From contig CAYHPY010000030.1 of the NCBI GenBank assembly GCA_964358485.1, forward strand, positions 1-40,612: a stretch of 40,612 bases of DNA, written 5' to 3'. The position numbers and the translations under genes are program-made. Each line of letters opens with the position of its first letter. Within the stretch, counting starts at the first letter, position 1. This stretch comes from CAYHPY01 sp964358485 (lineage in GTDB: Bacteria > Elusimicrobiota > Elusimicrobia > UBA1565 > UBA9628). The notes below the pieces were generated by a model, which ran no database searches, was not told the origin of the DNA, and worked only from the letters and a program-made list of their open reading frames with translations. This document shows positions 16,435-25,299 of the stretch, piece by piece.

Positions 16435-17979
16435 GTGCTCCGCCTTCCTCCCTGGGCCGTGGCCGCGGCCGGGGCGGGAGTCGCCGTCGCCGCGGGTTAC
16501 GGGGCGGGTTGGGAGGCCTTGGCGCCCGCCGCCGCCCTCTCCGCCCGGGAGGTCCGTTCCGTGTGTTCCCGGGAGGGCTATTCCGAGCGGGATTTTTGGG
16601 AGCGGGCGCGGGCGGCGGGCGTTTCCGCCGCGGTCGTGGAGGAGGAGTCCTTCGCCGAACTGGGCGTCCGGGGTGAGATCGTGAGCTTCACCCGGGCCGA
16701 GATCGAGCGGCTGCGGGCCCTCGGACTTCTCCCTTCCGGGGCGGCCGTCAAGCCCGAGGCTCATTGGCTTCCCAAAGGGGAGAATTTTTCCCGCATCCTT
16801 CAGGCTGCCGGTCGGGCGGGCGTGAAAGTCTCGACCGCTTCCGTCGCGGGCCTGCGCATGGTGGAGTTTTCCGAGGGATACGATCCCTCGGGCCTGCCCC
16901 TGGGTCTGCCGCCGGGCCTGGCGGCCCGCTTGGCGGCCGGGGGAATTCGGCCATTGTCCGCTTTCGGACTTTCCCAGTCCCGCGAACGGGTGCGCGTCCT
17001 TGCCGCCGGGGCTTCCCCTGCCGCGCAAATGCGCGCCGCGCGGTCCGGCCCGGGGGGGATTCTCCGCCTTGGGATCGATTCGGGCTCGGGGGTCGAGGAG
17101 ACCCTGGCCGTTCTTCGGTCGCGCCTTCGGCAATTGAGGGCGGCCGGGGCCCTGGGGACTCAGGCCCAGGAAGCCGCGGTGGCCCCGGCCGGGACCGGTT
17201 GGCGCTGGCCGGCCTTAGCCTGGCTGGCGGGATTTCTGGGACCCTTGGTCTGCGTCCGCGCCGCGCTTCAAACTTTGCGGCGGACCCTGTCCTGGGTCCC
17301 TAGAAGCCTGCCGGCGGCCTCCCCCGTTCTGGAGATCGCGGCGGGGGTGGCGGCCTGCGCCGCGGCGGGCGCCGCCTTCGGCTTGATCCAACGGCTGGCC
17401 TTCGTCTCGGTCCCGGCCCTTCTTCCCGAAAATCCCTGGACGGCCGCCGCTTTGGGGCCGCCCTTGGCTCTGGCCGCGGCCGCGCTTTACGGCCCCCAAT
17501 GGGCGGAGCTTTCCAAGCTCATGAAGCGTTCGGTGACCGTGGGCGATCTTCTCGGGGCCTTGGGCCTGGCCGCCCTGGCCGCGGCCTTGTTGTCTCCCGA
17601 GGAAGTCCCCGGGTGGCGGACGCTCCGGGCCGGGGCCGGTCCGTGGCTTGACGAGCACATGACCTGGTGGGTCCGGTGGCGCTGGCGCGAGGCGTTGGTG
17701 GGCTATCCCTGCCTGGTGTACTCGTTGGCCCTTTTGCAGGTGAAATGGCGCTGTTCGGACTGTGAGGAGTCCAAGACCGGCTGGGCCTCCGGAGACACCC
17801 GGGGCTGGCTCCTGGCCGGCATGGCCGCTCCCGTGGCCGTCATGTGCGCGTTCGCCAACGCCGGCCTTCCCGCCGCCGAGGCGGCGTGGCAGTCGGCCTG
17901 CGCCGCCTTTTTCGGGGGGGCCTTGGGAGGCGTCCTGGTTTGGCTTCGAGCCTCCCTTCCCTCCATTAATAAGAAATAA
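16435..17979 (+). CDS. DUF5693-like polytopic membrane protein
   Basis: 514 residues, function unknown. It has an N-terminal membrane anchor (AVAAAGAGVAVAAGYGAG), then a soluble extracytoplasmic alpha/beta domain (about 40-255) with features recalling DUF5693: FWERARAAGVSAAVVEEES followed by LGVRGEIV, and later GIDSGSGVEETLAVLRSRL. The C-terminal half has about seven hydrophobic helices. This architecture is known from Firmicutes membrane proteins; I identify it from memory of the pattern. GTG 16435, two bases after the glgA stop, is chosen as start; the frame is open much further upstream but only as a shadow of glgA. A short A/T-rich gap with a promoter follows. Confidence 0.65.
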   Translation: MLRLPPWAVAAAGAGVAVAAGYGAGWEALAPAAALSAREVRSVCSREGYSERDFWERARAAGVSAAVVEEESFAELGVRGEIVSFTRAEIERLRALGLLPSGAAVKPEAHWLPKGENFSRILQAAGRAGVKVSTASVAGLRMVEFSEGYDPSGLPLGLPPGLAARLAAGGIRPLSAFGLSQSRERVRVLAAGASPAAQMRAARSGPGGILRLGIDSGSGVEETLAVLRSRLRQLRAAGALGTQAQEAAVAPAGTGWRWPALAWLAGFLGPLVCVRAALQTLRRTLSWVPRSLPAASPVLEIAAGVAACAAAGAAFGLIQRLAFVSVPALLPENPWTAAALGPPLALAAAALYGPQWAELSKLMKRSVTVGDLLGALGLAALAAALLSPEEVPGWRTLRAGAGPWLDEHMTWWVRWRWREALVGYPCLVYSLALLQVKWRCSDCEESKTGWASGDTRGWLLAGMAAPVAVMCAFANAGLPAAEAAWQSACAAFFGGALGGVLVWLRASLPSINKK

Positions 17980-17986
17980 ATTCCCG

Positions 17987-18015
17987 TTGTCGTCGGGGCG
18001 AGAGTATGCTATGAT
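17987..18015 (+). promoter_or_regulatory. Sigma70-type promoter giving a leaderless GTG
   Basis: TTGTCG (17987-17992), a 17-base spacer, TATGAT (18010-18015). The predicted start, seven bases after the -10, falls exactly on the GTG at 18022. The element fills the 42-base gap between genes. Confidence 0.65.
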
Positions 18016-18021
18016 CGACTC

Positions 18022-19473
18022 GTGCGACCCCTGCCCCGGGCGTTCGCCGTTCTCCTGGCCGCCGTCGGAGCGGCCATGGCCGCCTCCGGCCCGACGGAGC
18101 AAAAACCCTTCAAAACGACTTTCATCGGCGAGGGCGGGAGCTACACCCAACCCACCGGCGGCGCGGCCGACGGAATGGAAACCATCTCCCGCCAGCAGGG
18201 CGGTCAGGGGACTTTCGGCCCGATCGACGCCCCGGGCGAGCCGCGGGAAAAAGTTCCGGCTCCGGGCCGAACGCCCGCCCCTTCCCAGTCTCCCTCCGTC
18301 GCCACCTCCGTTCCCGGAGTCGGCGGGGGGGCGACCGCCGCCGTGTCCGAGCGACGCAAACCCTCCGCCGCGCCTTCGGACGCCTCCGGCATGGAGGCCC
18401 TCCGGGACGCGCCGTCGGCGATCGCCGGGGCGTCTCCGATCACGGCCGCGCGCCCTTTGCCCCAGGGTTCTTCCGCCGCCGACCGATTCCGCGAACCCCC
18501 GCCCAAGCCGGAGCCTAAACCGGACCCTTCCCGCTATTCCCTTTGGAGCGGCCTTTCGGCTCCCTTGGAGCTTCCCGGAGAAAAAGTCAACGACGTTTCC
18601 GCCGACGAGGCCTCGACGTTGGGACGACGGGATTACGCCAGCCACATCCTCGGCGCCCGGGAAGTGGCTCCGGCCCAAGCTCCGGTCGGCGCGCCCGCGG
18701 CCGGCGACGCCCGGCCTGAAAAGACCCGGGCCTTCGTGACCGTCGAGCTCCAACTCGCCCCGGTTCAAACCCTCGGACCGGCCGCCGCTCCGGTTCCCGG
18801 CTCCCCGTCGGCTCCCGTTTTGCCCGCGAACCTGGATGCCGCTCTCAAGGGCTTGACGGCGACGGGTTTCGAATCCGATTCCCGCTTTCCTCCCGAATTC
18901 CACGGGACCCAAGGCGACCGCGTCCGCGTCTGGGGTTGGATCGCCTCGGAGAAGGTCGGCGGGGCGATGTCGGCCCCGGGCGTGTCCAAGTTCGAGATCG
19001 ACCGGACTCCCGGCCGAAGCTCGGGGGTCAAGGCCGGAGACACCGAACTGCTCATCGGCATCCGGGTTCCCACTCCCGCCTCCGGCCCCGAGGGGACCGC
19101 CGCGGTGCAGAAAGCCTTCGCGGAGGCGGTGCGCCGCCTGGAAGCCCGGACCGGCTTCTCCTGGCGCCGCACCATCGGCTATCAGGAAGCCCCCGGCGGA
19201 GGCTGGGTGGTCGTGACCCAGGGGAAAGTTCCCCTGCGCGCCATTTCCCAGGTCCTGGCCGACCGGGACGTGGTCAAGGTCGTCCCTTCTCCGGACGCGG
19301 GATTGCCCGCCGCTCCGCCGCCGTCTCCCATTCGTCCTCTTGAGGATTTTCTCTCCTTCGCCTTGGGGCGGGCCCCGATCCTGTTGGGGGCCACGCTCCT
19401 CATGCTCATCCCTTCTCTCGGCGGGATGCTGCTGACCGCCGCCGAGATCTTCATTCCTTACCGCCGGCTGTGA
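18022..19473 (+). CDS. Proline-rich envelope protein of unknown function
   Basis: 483 residues; family not recognised. The N-terminus is a signal peptide or anchor (RPLPRAFAVLLAAVGAAMAA). Residues 25-260 are low complexity, rich in Pro, Ala, Ser and Gly, probably disordered. About residues 270-430 form a compact alpha/beta region whose end (ISQVLADRDVVKVVPSP) looks like a small ferredoxin-like module. It finishes with a hydrophobic segment (PILLGATLLMLIPSLGGMLLTAAEIFI), so it may be anchored at both ends. It occupies the slot where ftsE is commonly found, before an ftsX-like gene, but has no ATPase motif. GTG 18022 coincides with the predicted transcript start; no Shine-Dalgarno precedes it. 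The GTGA overlap ties it to the next gene. Confidence 0.7.
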   Translation: MRPLPRAFAVLLAAVGAAMAASGPTEQKPFKTTFIGEGGSYTQPTGGAADGMETISRQQGGQGTFGPIDAPGEPREKVPAPGRTPAPSQSPSVATSVPGVGGGATAAVSERRKPSAAPSDASGMEALRDAPSAIAGASPITAARPLPQGSSAADRFREPPPKPEPKPDPSRYSLWSGLSAPLELPGEKVNDVSADEASTLGRRDYASHILGAREVAPAQAPVGAPAAGDARPEKTRAFVTVELQLAPVQTLGPAAAPVPGSPSAPVLPANLDAALKGLTATGFESDSRFPPEFHGTQGDRVRVWGWIASEKVGGAMSAPGVSKFEIDRTPGRSSGVKAGDTELLIGIRVPTPASGPEGTAAVQKAFAEAVRRLEARTGFSWRRTIGYQEAPGGGWVVVTQGKVPLRAISQVLADRDVVKVVPSPDAGLPAAPPPSPIRPLEDFLSFALGRAPILLGATLLMLIPSLGGMLLTAAEIFIPYRRL

Positions 19474-20174
19474 GCGCCGCCCGCCCCCTGCGCCGTTTCG
19501 GGGCCGCGTACGCCCTGGGGTCGATCCTGGGCCTGATGGGAGCCAGCCTTCTTTTCCTCGAAAATTCCTGCCGTTCGATCGAGTCGTCGCTTCTCGAAGA
19601 ATTTCGGATCATCGCCTTTCTCAAACCGGACCTGGACGAGGGCCGGCGGCTGATCGTCGAGGAAAAGCTGGGGGCGCTCCCCGACGTGGCGCAAACCCGC
19701 TTCGTTTCCCCCCAGCAGTCCCTGGACGCGCTCAAAAAGGAGGACCCGGATCTGGCCGAATCCCTGGCCTTGGTGGGGGAAAATCCCCTGCCCGGCGCGT
19801 TCGAGGTGCGGCTCGATCCCGAGGCGGTGTCCCGGGTCTCCCAATGGGTCCTGGAGGCCTACGGGCTGACCGAGCTGGCCGACATCCGCTATCAACCGGT
19901 CCTGGTCCAGGCGATCCTTCAAGTCCAGTTCTATTCCCGTTTCCTGGCCCTGGTCCGAGGGGCCGCCCTCAGCCTCGGGGTCGCCCTGCTCCTGGGTTCG
20001 ATGTGGCTTTCCGGCCCCAAGCGGGCCGAGAGCGGGGCCGGGGAATCTTCCTCCGAGGCGGCCGGCGTCTCCTGGGCCGTTTCGGCGGTCGGTTTGGCCA
20101 TGGGACTCTTTTCCGGGGCGGGACTATCTTATCTCCTGATCTCCCCGATTCGCCAACTCTCCGGCCTCCACTGA
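19470..20174 (+). CDS. FtsX-like membrane protein (short, no FtsE partner here)
   Basis: 234 residues. Helix one (about 10-30) is followed by an extracytoplasmic domain of about 115 residues with the FtsX N-terminal pattern: FRIIAFLKPDLDEG, LGALPDVAQTRFVSP, and QSLDALKKEDPDLAESL. A second helix (about 150-172) and a third (about 198-220) close the protein. Normal FtsX is about 300 residues with four helices, so this one is shortened in the C-terminal membrane part. FtsX with the ATPase FtsE transmits energy to periplasmic EnvC-like amidase activators during division. The next gene is EnvC-like and then ctpA, the common order, which supports the call. No ftsE lies upstream. The start is GTG at 19470, overlapping the previous stop. 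Confidence 0.7.
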   Translation: MSAARPLRRFGAAYALGSILGLMGASLLFLENSCRSIESSLLEEFRIIAFLKPDLDEGRRLIVEEKLGALPDVAQTRFVSPQQSLDALKKEDPDLAESLALVGENPLPGAFEVRLDPEAVSRVSQWVLEAYGLTELADIRYQPVLVQAILQVQFYSRFLALVRGAALSLGVALLLGSMWLSGPKRAESGAGESSSEAAGVSWAVSAVGLAMGLFSGAGLSYLLISPIRQLSGLH

Positions 20175-20181
20175 GCCGCCA

Positions 20182-21322
20182 TTGACAAAAATCCTGCTCT
20201 CTGCAATCCTAGTGGTCTGGGCGGCCTCCCCGGGCGCCGCGCAGGGCGCCGGCCGCCGGGGGGATTTGGAGCGGGTGCAGGAAGAATTGGAGCGGACCCG
20301 CAAGGAGATCGAGGAATACCGCAAGATGGAGGAAGCTCTCAAGAACGACGTCGGCCGCCTGCGCTCGCGGACCGACGAGGCGCGGCAGGAAGCCTCCCGC
20401 CTCAAGCGCAGAATCGCCTCCGCGCTCGGACGCAAGGCGGAGCTCGACCTGCGGGCGCGCTCCTTGAGCCAAGCCACGGGGGTTTGGCGCTCCTCTCTGG
20501 ATTTCGAGGCCCGTCAGGCCGCGGCCCGCGTCTTTTCCGGCGAAAGCGCCGTGGGCCTGCGCGAGCTCTGGGCCGAGTCGTTCCGCCGGGCCGCGGTCGC
20601 CGAAAAGGCCCTTCTGCTCTCCTCCCTCAAAGGCATCGACCGGAGCACCCAACGGGCCCAGGCGGAAGCCGGGGCCTTGGCGCGCGACCTGGCCGGCCGA
20701 ACCCGGGAAGCGGAGCGGGCGGCCCTTCAGCGCGAAAAGGAATTGGAGGGCAAGGAGGCCCTCTACGAGGAAACCCAGGAGAAATCCGCCGCGGCCGCCC
20801 GCCGGGTTCGGGAACTTGAGGAATCGGCCCGCGCCCTGACTCGGATGATGCGGGAGCTCGACCGCACCCACGCCGCCCGGCGGGGCCCCCAATCCGGGTC
20901 GGCGCCGGCCAAGAATTCCCTGCCGTGGCCCGCGTCCGGAAAGGTGGCTTCGGGTTTCGGCAGGCAACGCCATCCGGAGCTGGGGACTTGGGTCATCCAG
21001 CAGGGAATCCGCCTGGAGGTTCCCGCCGAAAGCCCGGTCAGGGCCGTGGCCCCCGGACGAATCATTTTTTCCGGTCCTTTCCGCTCCTATGGGCACATCC
21101 TGATTCTGGACCATGGTTCCGCCCTTTACACCGTCTACGGGGAAATGGGGGAGATCCAGAAAAAGAAGGGGGAGCGCGTCGCCGCGGGCGAGCCCTTGGG
21201 GCGGGCGGGGGGCGGGGCGGGCCCGGGGCGGGGGTTTTTTGGGGGGAGGGTGGGGGGGGCGGGGCGCGGGCCCCGCCGGTTCAAGGGGNNNNNNNNNNCG
21301 CCTTTACCTGGAGAAACGATGA
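20182..21322 (+). CDS. EnvC-like LytM-domain protein, interrupted by an assembly gap
   Basis: Signal peptide (MTKILLSAILVVWAASPGAAQ), a long coiled coil (about residues 25-235), then an M23/LytM domain (about 250 onward: LPWPASGKVASGFGRQRHP). The zinc site is degenerate. Where active enzymes have HxGID the protein has QQGIRL, and where they have YaHL it has YGEM. That matches EnvC-type factors, which activate cell-wall amidases rather than cutting peptidoglycan themselves. The C-terminus runs into an error-prone G-rich stretch and 10 N; after the gap the frame RLYLEKR ends at TGA 21320-21322, overlapping the ctpA ATG, which I take as the true end. The start is TTG 20182; no ATG is available before the signal peptide. 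The neighbouring FtsX-like protein is its probable membrane partner. Confidence 0.75.
21190..21298. other. Assembly gap with low-quality G-rich flank
   Basis: Ten N at 21289-21298. The preceding 90 bases or so are long G homopolymers unlike any other coding stretch here, and the reading frame loses its LytM character within them. The true number of missing bases is unknown. Confidence 0.9.
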
Positions 21323-22608
21323 ATTTAAAATTCCGAGCGCGACGGGCGGCCGTGCGGACCGTGTTCGTTTCCTTGTTGATCGCGGCCTCCCCGGCCGGGG
21401 CCGCCGACCGAACCTACGAACAGCTCAAGATCATCGTGGACGTGCTGGATTTCGTCCAGCAGAATTACGTGGAGCCGGCCGACGCCGAAAAGCTGATTTA
21501 CGGGGCCGCCTCGGGAATGGTCCGGACCTTGGATCCTTTTTCCCAATTCCTGGAGCCGGAACTGCACAAAGAGCTCAAGACCGAGACCGAGGGAGAGTTC
21601 GGCGGCCTCGGGATCCGGGTCGGCTTCAAGGACGGTTGGCTGACGGTCATCACGCCCCTTCCCGGCTCGCCGGCGTTTCGCCTGGGCATCATGCCCAACG
21701 ACCGGGTCACCGAGGTCGACGGAGAGACGACCGAGGACATCACTTTGGCCGCGGCCTTGAAGAAACTCCGCGGCTCTCCCGGGACCAAGGTCAAGCTGAC
21801 CGTCCTGCGCTCGCCGGAGGGAGACGAGGACGGCCCTTGGACGACCCACCATTTCGAGGTGGCGCGGGACAAGATCAAGATCGAAAGCGTGCAGGCGTGG
21901 AAGATTTCCGCCGACGTGGGCTACCTGCGGATCGTGGAATTCTCGGCCCGGACGCCTGAGGACGTTTTGGGGGCCCTCAAGGATTTGGAGCGGGAGGGGG
22001 CGCGTTCCCTGGTCCTGGACCTGAGGAACAATCCCGGCGGCCTGCTGTCGGCGGCGGTGGAAGTCGCCTCCGATTTCCTGGGGGGCAGCAAGCTCATCGT
22101 CTACACCCAAGGCCGCGGGATCGAGAAGCCCCAGGAATACCGGAGCGCGGCCGCCGGCCCCTACGAATCCATCCCGGTCGCGGTGCTGGTCAACGAAGGC
22201 TCGGCCTCGGGCGCGGAGATCGTGGCCGGGGCGTTTCAGGACCACCGCCGAGCCGTCATCATGGGCCTGCGGACCTTCGGCAAGGCCAGCGTTCAGTCCG
22301 TCATCCCGTTGTCCGACGGGTCCGGCCTGCGCCTGACCGTCGCCCGCTATTTCACGCCGAACGGCCGGATGATTCACCGCGACGAGGAAAAAAAGATCGG
22401 GGGGATCACCCCCGACATCGTCATCCCCCTTTCCCGGGAGACCGAGGCCAAGCTCAACGCCCAATGGGATTTGGTTTACGCCAAGGACCGCAAACCCCGC
22501 TCCGCGGTCAAGCCCGCCGAAATGATCAAGGACGAAACTTTGGACCGGGCCGTCGAACTGCTGCAAGCCCGGGACCCGCAGGGGGCGTCCCCGGCCAAGG
22601 GGGGGTAA
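21319..22608 (+). CDS. ctpA: C-terminal processing protease (S41)
   Basis: 429 residues, normal length; a periplasmic serine protease that trims or degrades envelope proteins. It has a signal peptide (about 1-28, ending AGA-AD), an N-terminal helical part (ASGMVRTLDPFSQFLEP), a PDZ domain (about 85-175, FGGLGIRVGFKDG, SPAFRLGIMPNDRV) and the S41 core. LDLRNNPGGLLSAAVEVA is the family signature, the nucleophile region is NEGSASGAE (Ser295/Ser297), and the general-base lysine is Lys322 in TFGKASVQ. ATG 21319 is preceded by GGAGA. It follows the EnvC-like gene with a 4-bp overlap, as in many ftsEX-envC-ctpA operons, suggesting a role in controlling wall hydrolysis at division. Confidence 0.93.
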   Translation: MNLKFRARRAAVRTVFVSLLIAASPAGAADRTYEQLKIIVDVLDFVQQNYVEPADAEKLIYGAASGMVRTLDPFSQFLEPELHKELKTETEGEFGGLGIRVGFKDGWLTVITPLPGSPAFRLGIMPNDRVTEVDGETTEDITLAAALKKLRGSPGTKVKLTVLRSPEGDEDGPWTTHHFEVARDKIKIESVQAWKISADVGYLRIVEFSARTPEDVLGALKDLEREGARSLVLDLRNNPGGLLSAAVEVASDFLGGSKLIVYTQGRGIEKPQEYRSAAAGPYESIPVAVLVNEGSASGAEIVAGAFQDHRRAVIMGLRTFGKASVQSVIPLSDGSGLRLTVARYFTPNGRMIHRDEEKKIGGITPDIVIPLSRETEAKLNAQWDLVYAKDRKPRSAVKPAEMIKDETLDRAVELLQARDPQGASPAKGG

Positions 22609-22615
22609 GCCCCCC

Positions 22616-23629
22616 GTGAGAGTTCTCGGGATCGAGACCTCCTGCGACGAAACCGCCGCGGCGGTCGTCGAGGACGGCCGGAAGCTGCTGTCCAACGTCA
22701 TCTCCTCCCAGGTGGACCTTCACCGGCGCTACCGCGGGATCGTTCCCGAGCTGGCGTCCCGGGCCCATCTCCAGAAAATCTCCCAGGTGATCGAGGCCGC
22801 CCTGGAAGGGGCCGGGGGCCGGGCCCCCGACGCGGTGGCCTTCACCCGGGGTCCCGGCTTGATGGGCTCCCTTTTGGTGGGGAAGGTGGCCGCGCAAACC
22901 TTGGCCGCGCTCCAGGGCCTGCCCTTGATCGGGGTCCATCACCTCGAGGGGCATGTGTTCGCGGCCGAGCTGGAGGGGCCCGGGGGGGGCGAGCTTCGGT
23001 TCCCCCTTTTGGCCTTGGTCGTCTCCGGGGGCCACACCGATCTCATCCTGGCCCGCCGGCCCGGCTCCTACCGGGTTCTGGGCCGCACCCGCGACGACGC
23101 GGCCGGGGAGGCCTTCGACAAGGTCGCGCGTCTTTTGGATCTGGGCTATCCGGGCGGGCCGTTGATCGACCGCCGCGCCAAACAGGGCGACCCCTCCGCG
23201 GCGACCTTTCCCCGGCCCCTGATGCCGGGGACTTGGGATTTTTCGTTTTCCGGCCTCAAAACCTCGGTCCTTTACCATCTCCGGGACCGGGGAAAGCTTT
23301 CCCACGACGAGGTTTCGGGGATTTGCGCTTCCTTTCAGGAAGCGGTCGTCGACACCTTGGTCCGCAAGGCCGAGCTGGCGGCCGACGCCTTTAAAATCCG
23401 CGAGCTGGTCGTGGGCGGGGGCGTCGCGGCCAATTCCCGGCTTCGGGAAAAATTCTCCGAGTTGGCCGCCCGGCGCGGCTGGCGGATCCTCATTCCCAGG
23501 CCGGGGCTCTGCACCGACAACGGGGCCATGATCGCCCAGGCCGCCACCCACATGCTGGCCCGGGGCGGCGCTGATGGTCCCCGGCGGGCCGATCCCTCCC
23601 TGCCCTTTCCCAATTGGGGCCGGATTTGA
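22616..23629 (+). CDS. tsaD: tRNA N6-threonylcarbamoyladenosine synthase subunit TsaD
   Basis: 337 residues, full length. With TsaB and TsaE it transfers threonylcarbamoyl to A37 of tRNAs that read ANN codons. Motifs: GIETSCDETAAAVV at the N-terminus, RGIVPELASRAH, the metal-binding HHLEGHVFA (two histidines, about residues 109-113), VSGGHTDL, DDAAGEAFDKVARLLDLGYPGG in family form, and the C-terminal GGGVAANSRLRE and CTDNGAMIA. The start is GTG 22616. No Shine-Dalgarno is visible; instead a 6-bp G/C stem (22600-22605 with 22610-22615) abuts the start. The stop overlaps the next gene as TTGA. Confidence 0.96.
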   Translation: MRVLGIETSCDETAAAVVEDGRKLLSNVISSQVDLHRRYRGIVPELASRAHLQKISQVIEAALEGAGGRAPDAVAFTRGPGLMGSLLVGKVAAQTLAALQGLPLIGVHHLEGHVFAAELEGPGGGELRFPLLALVVSGGHTDLILARRPGSYRVLGRTRDDAAGEAFDKVARLLDLGYPGGPLIDRRAKQGDPSAATFPRPLMPGTWDFSFSGLKTSVLYHLRDRGKLSHDEVSGICASFQEAVVDTLVRKAELAADAFKIRELVVGGGVAANSRLREKFSELAARRGWRILIPRPGLCTDNGAMIAQAATHMLARGGADGPRRADPSLPFPNWGRI

Positions 23630-25275
23630 GGGAAGGGGGAGTCCGTGGCGCGGCCGTAATTTTTTTTGGGGCCTTGGCTTTTTACGCCGCCACGGCCTAC
23701 CCCGGCGTCGCCCCCCGCGATGGGATGGACCTCGGCTACGCCGCCCGGACTTTGACCTTGGCGCACGCCCCGGGGTATCCTTTGTACGCGATCGCCGGGA
23801 AGGCCTGGGGGACCGCCCTGGGCCTGGGCGAATTCTCCTACCGGCTCAACCTCCTTTCGGCCGCGGGCGGCGCCGGAGCGGCGGCGCTCGCCTCCCTCTG
23901 CGCGGGGGGGCCCGGCGGTTGGGCCGGCGCGGCCGCCCTGGCGGTGAGCGCTCCGCTTTGGAAATTCAGCCTGCTCCAGGAAAAATATTCCTGGCACGCC
24001 TTGATCGCGGCGGCCCTCTTCCTCCTTTCCCGGGGCCCGGGCTCAACCCGCGGGCGGCGCTTGGCGCTGAGCGGGCTTCTGCTCGGCCTGGGCTTGGTCA
24101 ACCATCAAACCCTCCTTCTGCTGATTCCGGCCTTGGCGATTCTTTGGCGCGGCCGGGTGGACCGGCCCGCGAGCGCGGCCCTTTTCGTTTTGATCGGGCT
24201 CGGGCCGATGCTGATGCTCTGGATCAGGCTGGGCGGCCTCCCGGAGGCTTGGGCGATGGCCACCCGGGCCCAGTACGGAACCTTCGAGCTTCACCCCGCC
24301 TTCGCCCGTCCCTGGTCGGCGGAACTTGCCGCCGCGGAGCTCGGGTTCTTTTTCGGCCGCCTGCCGTCCGCGGTGGGGTGGCCGGTTCTTCTTCTGGCGG
24401 CCCTCGGGACCTCGGAATTTTGGACCCGCAACCGCCGCGAAGGCGCGGCCTGGGCGGCGGCTTTCTTTTGCGCCGGCCCCGTATTCCTCCTCTTGAGCCG
24501 TTTTGATCCGTCCCATTGGGTGGCCGCCAGCGCTCTGGAGCCCTGCTTCTTGATCCCGGTCCTGGCCCTCTGCGTAGCGGCTGGGCACGGGGGGTCCTTC
24601 CTCCTGGAACGGATCGGAGCGCGCGGGGAAATGACCGGTATTTTCGCCGCCGTCCTCGCTTTGGCCTTGGCGGGCTGGGGCGGGGCACGTTCCGCTCCCC
24701 GGCTCGACCGGCGGGAGGACTTTTCCGCCTACGATTACTCCCGGGATCTGGACCGCTCCCTGCCTCCCGGGGCGGCTCTGGTGGCGGGCGGCGACACCGC
24801 CCGTTTCGGATTGCGTTACCGTTGGCTGGACCGCGGGAATCGGGGGCGCCTCCTGGCGGGTTCCGATGGGCGGCTCGGACCCGAATGGGCCGCGTCCCAG
24901 CTGCGGGCGCGGCCGTTGTTCGCGGTCGGGCTTTCGGCGCGGGCCTTGGAGGGCATGGGTCTCTGGGGAAATCCGTTCCATCTTTCTCCGGAGGGTTTGG
25001 TCCAGGCGGTCCGGCCGGTCCCCGGTTGGGAGCGGGATCGGGCGTCCTGGGAGCGGCTGGCCTTGAGGCGCCCGCCCGACGGCGGTCCCGAAGGGCGCGA
25101 TTCCTACCTGCGGGACGTCCTTTTCTCCTACGCCTTCGCCCATTACCTTTCGGGGCAAATCCACGAGGTTCTGGCCGCCGAAGGGCCCCCTTACGCCCGG
25201 TCCTCCCGCCACTACATGGAAGCCGGGTCCCTGGATCCGCTGGAATACCGCGTGGAAATGGAAACCTTTCGGTAA
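23626..25275 (+). CDS. DUF2723 membrane protein (GT-C glycosyltransferase-like)
   Basis: 549 residues with many hydrophobic helices in the first two thirds. The N-terminal loop carries the DUF2723 pattern: ATAYPGVAPRDGMDLGYAARTLTLAHAPGYPLY in slightly shortened form, with the acidic residue after the first helix and HAPGYPLY, then FSYRLNLLSA. DUF2723 proteins belong to the GT-C superfamily and are thought to glycosylate envelope proteins or lipids, but activity is not proven for most. The C-terminal third is soluble and extracytoplasmic. TTG 23626 overlaps the tsaD stop; a TTG at 23614 is an alternative. This is the second GT-C-like protein in the window, with the one at 4331. It ends before a short promoter-like gap. 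Confidence 0.8.
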   Translation: MREGGVRGAAVIFFGALAFYAATAYPGVAPRDGMDLGYAARTLTLAHAPGYPLYAIAGKAWGTALGLGEFSYRLNLLSAAGGAGAAALASLCAGGPGGWAGAAALAVSAPLWKFSLLQEKYSWHALIAAALFLLSRGPGSTRGRRLALSGLLLGLGLVNHQTLLLLIPALAILWRGRVDRPASAALFVLIGLGPMLMLWIRLGGLPEAWAMATRAQYGTFELHPAFARPWSAELAAAELGFFFGRLPSAVGWPVLLLAALGTSEFWTRNRREGAAWAAAFFCAGPVFLLLSRFDPSHWVAASALEPCFLIPVLALCVAAGHGGSFLLERIGARGEMTGIFAAVLALALAGWGGARSAPRLDRREDFSAYDYSRDLDRSLPPGAALVAGGDTARFGLRYRWLDRGNRGRLLAGSDGRLGPEWAASQLRARPLFAVGLSARALEGMGLWGNPFHLSPEGLVQAVRPVPGWERDRASWERLALRRPPDGGPEGRDSYLRDVLFSYAFAHYLSGQIHEVLAAEGPPYARSSRHYMEAGSLDPLEYRVEMETFR

Positions 25276-25286
25276 CGCGTTTCCTT

Positions 25287-25292
25287 TATCAT
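25287..25292 (+). promoter_or_regulatory. Possible -10 element before the PorV-like gene
   Basis: TATCAT ends seven bases before ATG 25300, the same geometry as the other leaderless-type starts, but no -35 of quality is visible. No Shine-Dalgarno precedes the ATG. Confidence 0.3.
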
Positions 25293-25299
25293 TCCAGCC

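Noticed and set aside
20182..20211. TTGACA at the start of the EnvC-like gene as a -35 box
   Set aside because: No -10-like hexamer lies 16-18 bases downstream, and the bases encode the signal peptide.
20182..22608. A single 808-residue LytM-S41 fusion protein
   Set aside because: The frame only joins through ten N of unknown true length; separate stop (21320-21322), start (21319), ribosome site and signal peptide are present for the S41 gene.
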